Assembly (NCBI RefSeq): GCF_949628215.1
Contig: NC_134282.1
Span: forward strand, 1,657,001 to 1,721,000
DNA: 64,000 nt
Direction of reading: 5' to 3'
Source: Phalacrocorax aristotelis
Taxonomy: Eukaryota; Chordata; Aves; Suliformes; Phalacrocoracidae
How positions within the stretch are numbered: the first letter of the stretch is position 1; every line of letters starts with the position of its first letter. This document shows positions 57,601-64,000 of the stretch, in pieces. The notes beneath the pieces were generated by a model. That model had not been told where the DNA came from. It made no database searches and saw only the letters and a program-made list of their open reading frames with translations. Position numbers and translations under genes: made by a program.

Positions 57601-59136
57601 AATTTAGATGAGATTAGCCTGAAGACGATGTTAACAGCCTATTAGATTTGCATTCATAGACTAGGTAGCGATGTTGTACGGGAAGACACGTTGCTGCCTA
57701 AAGTGAGTTAATGAACAAAGACAACTACAGAAACAGCAATGTTGTGCTGGTCCCAGAACCCGTTTGGCTCAGCTTTCGGTCTCCTGCAGAGGTCGGTCCC
57801 TGCAGAAGGGCAGCTGTGCTTCCCCCCAAACGTGCTCTCAGCATCTTGTGAGGACTGCGGTTTCACTGTAACGAGGCGTTAACGCCAGTGCAATATAACC
57901 CCATGTAAATACAACCACTGCTGGCTTTGGTAACTGCGGAAGACAGATGAAGGAAGCCTGATCACACGGGGCAGTTGTATCACGTTGGCTGTTACCCATC
58001 GTAACAGGCTTTCTCCAAAACCTGGCTTTTTAAGGGTCAAACTCAGGTCAGGCTTCCCAAGTCCAATTTCTACTATTAGTGCTTTAGGTAACCAAAGGCA
58101 AACCCTGCAGAAGACCAACCTAATACGTTTTAAAAAGGAGGATGGAGTGGAAAGCATTTGTAGATTATACATATGTGAGCAAAGACACAAAATTTAAGAA
58201 TGCATTAGTTTGAGTACCTGTCACAATCCTTGCCATTTAGCCAAGCTTTTTACTTCATCTGGCCCTGATTTTACAACGTACAACAAAAAATTCTTTAGGA
58301 AGAAGACTGGAAGGTCTTGTTTGTGTGAATAGTTGCAACTGCGTTTTAGGCGCCATCACATAAACAATGGAGGAAATTGTACTTTAGACGCTCTTACACC
58401 ATTTGCAAGGTGTGTGTGACACTGAACACAATAAATTTGGTTTTCACTCACCAACAAGTTCAGAAATCGAGTATCATAAAAACTCGTTGCCTTGATAATG
58501 AACATTCTTTTCCCATGGCTGCTGCTGTGCCGTACCAGAGCTGTAAATTGAACCAAAGTATTATGTTTTATTCTCCATTTGGCGACTGCGCCAGGATAAG
58601 GTCAACGAGGCATGTGAGGGGAGAAAGGCTGGGTACTTCCGAGCTGGTTTTCGGGGGAGAGAGGGGTGGTATCAATATACCTAAACGCCCACCTGAACTA
58701 TTTTGCTAGAATTAACCTATTTTTGCAGACCCACAGGTCCCCGCAGCAGGAGGAACGCCGGCGGGCCCTCACAAGGACGGGGCCTCCCGCCCCCGCGCCT
58801 TCCCTGCGCCCGCTACGACCGGGAAGGGCCGCCGGCAAGAGCTCCCGGGGCCCGGGCGGCGGAGGGAGGCCGGAGCCCGGCGGCCGCCGGCACCCCTGCC
58901 TCAGGGGAACCCGGAGCTCCCCACGCCCCCGCCTCAGGAGGGCGGCAAGGCTCCCCAAGGTCACCCCGCCCCGGCCAGCCGGCCCACCCCTGCCCGCCCC
59001 TCCGCGCTCCCGCCGCGGCCCTACCGAGGGTGCCGGGGAGGCGGGCGGTCCCGGGCTGCCAGGGGAGAGCAGCGCCCGCCGCCCGCCGACCCCCCCAGGC
59101 AGCCGCCGCCCGCAGCAGCAGGCTCATGGCCGCCAT
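54541..59136 (-). CDS. NDUFB5: NDUFB5, NADH:ubiquinone oxidoreductase subunit B5 (SGDH), complete
   Basis: Accessory subunit of mitochondrial complex I, inner membrane, with one membrane-spanning helix. Six coding exons join to 185 residues plus stop (human protein about 189). The N-terminus is Arg/Ala-rich and fits a mitochondrial presequence ([18 protein letters not shown]). Then come [20 protein letters not shown], the hydrophobic segment [20 protein letters not shown] (about residues 68-87), [35 protein letters not shown] and [20 protein letters not shown]. These blocks match mammalian NDUFB5 in order and spacing. The start is placed at MAAMSL by similarity; the frame stays open upstream to 59,304 but that extension is GC-rich and overlaps MRPL47 exon 1 antisense. 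The gene shares its promoter with MRPL47. Confidence 0.96.
55538..55644 (-). CDS. NDUFB5: NDUFB5 coding exon 5 (residues 111-145)
   Basis: Encodes [20 protein letters not shown] and [15 protein letters not shown]. Acceptor TTTTCCAG, donor GTATGT. Ends with AG of an Arg codon. Confidence 0.96.
56662..56723 (-). CDS. NDUFB5: NDUFB5 coding exon 4 (residues 90-110)
   Basis: 62-bp exon encoding [20 protein letters not shown] after a split Gly codon. Acceptor CTTGTCAG, donor GTGAGT. Confidence 0.95.
57478..57544 (-). CDS. NDUFB5: NDUFB5 coding exon 3, membrane segment (residues 68-89)
   Basis: 67-bp exon encoding [20 protein letters not shown] and FI, the single transmembrane helix. Acceptor TGTACAG, donor GTGAGT. 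Confidence 0.94.
58452..58540 (-). CDS. NDUFB5: NDUFB5 coding exon 2 (residues 38-67)
   Basis: Encodes [20 protein letters not shown] then YDTRFLNLL. Acceptor TTTACAG, donor GTGAGT, phase 0 at the 3' end. Covers the end of the presequence and the start of the mature protein. Confidence 0.95.
59025..59136 (-). CDS. NDUFB5: NDUFB5 coding exon 1 (residues 1-37)
   Basis: Encodes the presequence [16 protein letters not shown] through RLPGTL, ending with one base of an Ala codon at donor GTAGGG. Presequences diverge quickly, so the start rests on the conserved MAAMSL and the correct phase into exon 2. Confidence 0.9.
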
Positions 59137-59245
59137 CGCCGGAACTGCCGCGGGGGCGGGGTCGCCAGGGACGAAGCCGGGCGACCGCCATCTTAGCGAA
59201 GGGCAGGCGCGGCCCGCCCCTTCCGGCGCTGCGGGCGGGCCCGTG
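59137..59245. promoter_or_regulatory. Divergent (bidirectional) promoter of NDUFB5 and MRPL47
   Basis: Only 109 bp separate the two ATG codons, so transcription starts must lie here or overlap the first exons. Visible motifs are a GC box GGGGGCGGGG (59,152-59,161), a YY1-type CCGCCATCTT (59,186-59,194) and an ETS/GABP-type CTTCCGG (59,220-59,226, CCGGAAG on the other strand). No TATA box. These motif classes are typical of nuclear genes for mitochondrial proteins; occupancy is inferred. Confidence 0.85.
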
Positions 59246-59364
59246 ATGGCGGCCGGCGGCGGGGCCCTGATGGCGGCGGTGGCGGCGCTGGGCCGGCGCC
59301 TCACGGCCGCGCTGCGGGTCTCGGGAGCGCGGCCGGGCCGGGGGGCTGCCGCCGGCCTCCCCGG
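59246..59364 (+). CDS. MRPL47: MRPL47 coding exon 1 (residues 1-39)
   Basis: Encodes the mitochondrial targeting sequence [18 protein letters not shown] through GAAAGLP, ending with GG of a Gly codon at donor GTAGGC. Low complexity and GC-rich; support comes from the start of the CpG island, phase and the Arg-rich, acid-free composition. Confidence 0.85.
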
Positions 59365-62300
59365 GTAGGCAGCGGAGGCCGGGGCGCGGGCGGGCCGCGC
59401 TGCCTGCGGGAATTCTGCCTTTATGGGTGGAAGAAACGCTCCCGTTTAGCCGAGTGTTCCTGCTCCCGTCACCGATTGTTTTCCTGCTCATTTTTGCACA
59501 GGTCGGCGCTGATCCCGTTCCACAAGCACGTAGCGAGAGCCGAGCCCCTCTGTCAGCTGCGGTGTCTGCACACCACGCTGCCTCGGAACGGCCTGGAGGA
59601 GTTCTTTGATGATCCGAGAAACTGGGGAGAAAAAACAGTGAAGTCTGGTGAGTTATATTTGCTGCTTCTCATAGTGATCTCTGGGCAACTTGTGCCCAGC
59701 TGAGATCTGACCTTTTGCATCGTAGCAGTTATTGACAGCTGCATAAAACATTTTTTAAATGTAAATATACATAAATATACTTGTGTGTTTTACGCCTCTT
59801 GTTTTTGCTGCGTATTCTGCGCTCCTGCAAGTAAATAGCTGTTACACAGCAAAATATTTTGCTATAAATCCTCTGCCTTGCTCATAAGCTCGAGTATGTC
59901 ACACAAAAGATGTTCTTTGACAAAATATACAGTACCACAGAGGAAAAGTATGTCAATGTAAAGATCCATCTCGTCGTTTTCCCTATTCCCAGCCTTTTGC
60001 AAACACAAACAGTACCCGTCATTGCCTTTTTAATGCATTTGTATATTCAAAGCAAAGCTGAATATCTACAAGGGTAACTTTCCAAGTGGTGGGTTTGTTG
60101 TTTGTTGTTGTTTTTAAAAAAAAAAAAGTGGTCCTTATTCTGTCAAGTCAGGTAAGCCTGCTGGTTGAAATGGGGGGGTTTTGCCCCCAGAATAAGAGAA
60201 CTTTTTTCTACCAAATGGATTTATTTTATTTTTTACAGGGGATGCATGGAATATAAAGCAGCTAAGGGGCAAGAGTAGTGAAGACTTGCACAAGCTTTGG
60301 TAAGTAAGTGTTAGTGAAGCAGCTTCTCTTGTTTCAAAGCAGCTCTGCGTATTTTATTAAAATGTGGTTAGTGAACTTATTAGTCAGTAAATATAGGCTG
60401 CCTTACAGCTCTGTGTGCTTAAGCCTGCTCTGGGCTTGGAGCAGCCGAGGTTCTGGTACTGCTCAGAACAGGAAAGCTGTACTGTAGGCGCTATGTGGGA
60501 GTTGTGCCCAGTACAAGGGGTTCGGGTATGGGACAAAGAGGCCAAGCTTGGGCCCTTCGGGGGTTGCTGGAACTGCAGGACAGACCCACTTGGGAGTGAC
60601 CTGTGGTGGGGCTAACCTCGGACTTAGATCAGACCGCTCAGGTCTGCATCCAGTCCAGTTCTCTTCAGAAGAAAAGAATTTTCAGTCTCTGAGGCTGGAG
60701 ACTGCATCGCTCCTTGAGGCAACCTGTGCCATGACAAAAGTAGTACTTAATTATTACTTGGAAGAGTTTTTCCCTTGCTGTATCTTGTCCTTTCTCTGCG
60801 TGCCTGTCGGGCTATGGAAGGCTACTTAGTGTTAACCTCTTCTCCCCTTAGCCTTCTTTATTCCAGCTTAGGTAAACCCATCTCCTGCAGCCTCTCCAGG
60901 TATGTCCTGTATGTCAGCCCTCCCTGGGCTTTCCCCGGTTGGGCAGTATCTTTTTGCTTCTTCACGTGAAGCTAGCAGGCACAGGCTACGGGGTTATAGG
61001 TGCTCTGTCCAGCAGGGTAGTGAGCGAATCATCTAGAAATGATTGCTGAAGTACTCTGCTTTCTCCGCTAGGTATGTCCTACTGAAGGAAAAAAACATGC
61101 TTTTAACTTTACAGCAAGAATCAAAACGACAAATCAGGCCTATGCCAAGTCCAGAACGATTAGAAAAGGTAACTTTTTCATCCTAGCTAAAAATATAATT
61201 CTAAGTAAAATTGCTGAGTGAAAGGTAAAGTGTTTGTAAACTTGTTAAAGACCATTTTTAAAATATTTCCCTGATTTTAGTATGAGCATGAACGCTGCTC
61301 AGGCAACACTGCAGGAAAGGCCTCTCCACCTGTTATAGTATTTCGCCATTGTCATGAAACTGCTAGAGGATTTCTAGAAACTTCCTAGTAAATCCTTCAC
61401 AAAGGTTTTTTAATCTACTTAACTGTTGCCAGCTTCTTGCCTGACGCTGTCTTCTCCGAACTTGTGCCCTGTGGTCCTTTACTGTCCTTGCTTTTGTCAT
61501 TTTTGTCCTCGCTTTTGCATTGTTGTGATTCTGCAACTCATTGTTTCCCAGTATCTTTACCACTGAAAACTTCATTTACTTATAAATCCACTGCCATCTA
61601 TATGCTTATGTCTCATGGATGGAAATCTACACCTTCACGGGCTAGTTAAATAATTCAGCTGCTGGACATGGGAAATATTGGCAGATATCCCCCTACGTAT
61701 CCAAATTAATTTGGGAAAAGTCTGACCTTTACATTGTTCCTCTGAATGTCTTTGTGTGGTTTATCATTTAACTGTGTACTTGCCATCGCAACTGCATTCT
61801 GATGGTGCCTTTTTTGTGTCAGACATGGATTTGGTCTCTATTCTTGTCATTTCATCACTGAATTTGATGAATCAGTGATGAATAGGAATCACGTAAATTA
61901 GGGAAGATCCAATATAAAGCTCTCCTGGATCTAGTGTATCTTGTTTGAGTTTACCGTAATACGGTTTCTCAGCTGTGACTTGTGATTCCAATTCTGACAA
62001 GTGTTTTCTGCTTAGTCCCGCCTACGCCTCCATATCCAGCAACTCTGAATGCCAGCAGGACTTGTTTTGGGAGGGGGCATGTTAAGTGGCCACAACACTT
62101 CAAAGTCAAATCGTACTAATTGCATGTTTGGTTTTGGCTGAAGCCCAAGAAAAGCAGAAGTCAAGCAGCAGGTAAATACTGTGATTGCACTTGGGCAAAA
62201 TCCAGCAATCTGCTTATTAAAATTAGCTCTAGAGGCTTCCCAGAGCATTTAACACGCTGCCATATGTCACGTGTGTTACGGTAACGTTACGCGGCAGACC

Positions 62301-64000
62301 TGACTAAAAACCTTCTGCTTAAGCATCGTAGTTTTGTCAAGGCAGGTTCCTCCTCGGCCAGCAGGCGCTGCGGAGCCTGGCCACAGCCCCAGGCGCAAAC
62401 TAGACTAACAAACCACCGCTAAAACCACCTGACAGAAATGCAGGCGGCAGGTCTTCTGTTGCCTCTCCTGCGTGCTTCCTGCCTCAGAGCTTCCTATACT
62501 TCAGCATCAGCATTAGGTCTGGCTTTATGTATTTAGGCAGGTAGTCTTTAATGAATATTCAGACTGTCAGTTATTTCATCTCTCTTCTCCTTGTTAGTTT
62601 TTTTGAAGCACCCCTTCTTCACTGGTATAGCACACGGGGCCAGCTCGGCTGTTTCGCTCAGTCCACAACAGCGAGGTTACTCGTGATGGAACGCCTCGCG
62701 TGTTTCACCTTTGCTTTTCCTTAAAGTTTAGTCTTAGATCTTCATTTGAAATCTTTTAGGTTGTCAGCGTTGCATTTTGTTGGCTCATCCCAAAACTATT
62801 TCCTATTTCCAGGTAGAAAAATCTATGAAAAATATAGACTTGGTTGTCAGAGAACGAGAAATAGCTTTGAGGCTTTTACAAACTGGCCACGAAAAACCAG
62901 CGCCGGGCGAGTGGAGACATGACTTCCTAGGACGCACCTACTGGTATGGGAGAGAGAACTTTTCATGTGTGTCAGGTTTTTTTGTGGTATGTCCCTTAAC
63001 CAGAAAACCCTATCTCATCAAGAGAGGATGCAAACGCTGTATAGAAACAAACGTGGGTTTCAGTCAGCATTCAGGTGCTTACTGAGTTTTGTTTTTTGGT
63101 TTTGTTGGTTTTTTTTTTTTTAACGTGGTTATAATTGTTGCTAAATAATTCAGTGACAAACTACCATTATAATGTTAGTTCCACGTAACTGCTATGATTT
63201 CTGTGCTCGGAGGATGGCTGTTGCTGTAGCAGTTCTCTAACACGACTGAACTAGGGCGCACTGCTCACGTAGAATCGTCAGGACTGCCCTAGTCATAACG
63301 CAACGTCCACGTGGCAGGGGACAACCGTGTTGTGACCGCACCACCCAAGCTATCGCACGAGACCACCTAAACATCCCTTGGAATTCCCTACTGGTCTTGG
63401 TTTTAGCTTAGAAGCTGCTTCTACCTTTAGAATTATTTATTTTCCAGACACTTTCAATAACCTGTGATTTCAGGTGATGGTGCTGAAGGCTCAGGCAGGA
63501 CCCGCTGTTGCATTAGCCAGTATTTTACCCTCGTCAGGTTGGCATTTGAAGCCCTAATTAGAGTATTCAGCTCTGCGGTAACCGTGTAGATAACAGAAGG
63601 TCACACGTTTTAATAACAGTGAATTCTGAGCCGTTATCCATTTGTTTACCCATTAAATACAGATCAGCAGTGCACTAAACGCGCATCCCAGGGATAAGGC
63701 TTCTGTACACCTCTCTCTGCCTGGAAGCCCTGCCCACAGAGAAGGGCTTGCCCATGTGCTTGGAAGCCCAGTCTCCAGAGGCAAGCAGGGGAAGGGGCAG
63801 ATGACATGAGATGGGCTTGACGCACGTGCAGAAACTCTGCAATACACAGAATAGTAGGTCTGACACAGTCTGGATGCGCGGGAGCCCGTAGGTACGTCTG
63901 CACAAGGCATCTCTGCAGCCTGTACGCAGAAGAAACCCCAAAAAGAAACAGCAGTCTATATTTAGAGGGGAAGACTTAGGTTCAGGCAGATTTGCACTTC
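59246..64000 (+). CDS. MRPL47: MRPL47, mitochondrial ribosomal protein L47 / uL29m (gene span; 3' end beyond window)
   Basis: Large-subunit protein of the mitochondrial ribosome, homologous to bacterial L29 (uL29), placed by homology near the exit tunnel. Five coding exons join to 184 codons plus two bases. The order is an Arg/Ala-rich targeting sequence ([18 protein letters not shown]), then [40 protein letters not shown] (the L29 helical core, about residues 100-160), [10 protein letters not shown] and [20 protein letters not shown]. All match mammalian MRPL47 in order and length. The start at 59,246 has G at -3 and +4; a second in-frame ATG lies at 59,270. About 70 C-terminal residues (the family's FKQWVIPWHLNKRYN region) were not found before 64,000, so at least one further exon lies to the right. 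Confidence 0.95.
59502..59647 (+). CDS. MRPL47: MRPL47 coding exon 2 (residues 40-88)
   Basis: Encodes [40 protein letters not shown] and [26 protein letters not shown] is the family signature. Acceptor TTTTGCACAG, donor GTGAGT. Intron 1 is only 137 bp. Confidence 0.96.
60239..60299 (+). CDS. MRPL47: MRPL47 coding exon 3 (residues 89-108)
   Basis: 61-bp exon encoding [19 protein letters not shown] after a split Gly codon and ending in TG of a Trp codon. Acceptor TTTTTACAG, donor GTAAGT. Start of the L29-like helix. Confidence 0.95.
60570..60950 (-). mobile_element. Old, diverged CR1 3' fragment
   Basis: In MRPL47 intron 3, antisense to the gene. Blocks resemble the reverse complement of the CR1 3' region in the right order: TTAGATCAGACCGCTCAGG, TGAGGCAACCTGTGCCA, GGAAGAGTTTTTCCC, then CCTTAGCCTTCTTTATTCCA and CCCATCTCCTGCAGCCTCTC. 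It is far more diverged than the CR1 at 14.5-15.3 kb. Ends are approximate. Confidence 0.72.
61072..61168 (+). CDS. MRPL47: MRPL47 coding exon 4 (residues 109-141)
   Basis: Encodes [20 protein letters not shown] and [12 protein letters not shown]. Acceptor CCGCTAG, donor GTAACT, phase 0 at the 3' end. Confidence 0.96.
61169..62812 (+). other. MRPL47 intron 4
   Basis: 1.6 kb intron with no recognised element or extra exon. Confidence 0.6.
62813..62943 (+). CDS. MRPL47: MRPL47 coding exon 5 (residues 142-184)
   Basis: Encodes [40 protein letters not shown] and RTY, ending in TG of a Trp codon. Acceptor TATTTCCAG. The donor GTATGG is sub-optimal but is the only one that keeps the family GR..W boundary; reading through gives an unrelated tail. 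Confidence 0.92.
62944..64000 (+). other. MRPL47 intron 5 (start; continues past window)
   Basis: No sequence resembling the remaining MRPL47 C-terminus was found. A T-rich run at about 63,087-63,121 follows exon 5. No recognised repeat family. Confidence 0.65.

Larger units (their letters stand above)
54662..58451 (-). other. NDUFB5 introns 2-5 (non-coding stretches)
   Basis: The introns at 57,545-58,451, 56,724-57,477, 55,645-56,661 and 54,662-55,537 hold no recognised repeat, RNA gene or alternative exon. A 98-codon open frame at 54,843-55,139 lies in intron 5 without similarity. Confidence 0.55.
58730..59420. promoter_or_regulatory. CpG island over the NDUFB5/MRPL47 start region
   Basis: Dense CpG and G+C from about 58,730 to 59,420, covering both first exons, both translation starts and the first part of NDUFB5 intron 1. 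The many long open frames here are composition artefacts. Confidence 0.88.

Noticed and set aside
59137..59304. N-terminal extension of NDUFB5 from an in-frame Met at 59,304
   Set aside because: The family start is MAAMSL. The extension is low-complexity and overlaps MRPL47 exon 1 on the other strand.
58703..59368. 221-codon plus-strand open frame reading into MRPL47 exon 1
   Set aside because: Only the last 41 codons, from 59,246, are supported as MRPL47. The rest is GC-rich antisense of the NDUFB5 promoter and exon.
62944..64000. Remaining MRPL47 exons
   Set aside because: No segment resembling the conserved C-terminal part was found. Open frames near 63.65-63.94 kb are on the wrong strand and unrelated.
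1..64000. CRISPR arrays, operons, tRNA or rRNA genes
   Set aside because: None seen. This is vertebrate nuclear DNA, and the only repeats are simple, CR1-derived or local duplications.

Overview
The window is vertebrate nuclear DNA, almost certainly from a bird. It holds intron-rich genes with GT-AG splice sites, CpG-island promoters and CR1-type retroposon fragments. The gene order USP13 - NDUFB5 - MRPL47 is the conserved amniote arrangement (human 3q26). I cannot name the species.

Layout. From the left edge to about 50.45 kb, on the minus strand, lies USP13 (ubiquitin carboxyl-terminal hydrolase 13, isopeptidase T-3). I could place 19 coding exons by protein similarity, splice sites and reading phase. 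They join without a break into 802 codons plus one base, starting in a CpG island at 50,450. The last coding segment, about 60 residues with the catalytic His, lies beyond the left edge. About 3.9 kb of apparently gene-free DNA follows. Next comes NDUFB5 on the minus strand (complex I accessory subunit), complete in six coding exons from 59,136 to the stop codon at 54,541, 185 residues, with a poly(A) signal about 95 bases past the stop. MRPL47 (mitochondrial ribosomal protein uL29m) starts head-to-head with NDUFB5 on the plus strand at 59,246; five coding exons are present and the 3' end lies beyond the right edge.

How they relate. NDUFB5 and MRPL47 share a 109-bp divergent promoter inside one CpG island, which fits co-regulation of two nuclear genes for mitochondrial proteins. 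USP13 is an independent deubiquitinase gene with its own CpG island.

Repeats. One fairly well preserved, GC-rich CR1 3' fragment lies in USP13 intron 10. A much older CR1 relic lies in MRPL47 intron 3, and a possible ancient MIR/CORE-SINE remnant in USP13 intron 3. An exact 81-bp tandem duplication sits 360 bp from the CR1 in USP13 intron 10. I found no CRISPR array, tRNA, rRNA or other mobile system. This looks like an ordinary conserved avian locus; the findings below are modest and mostly concern splicing, promoter architecture and repeat structure.
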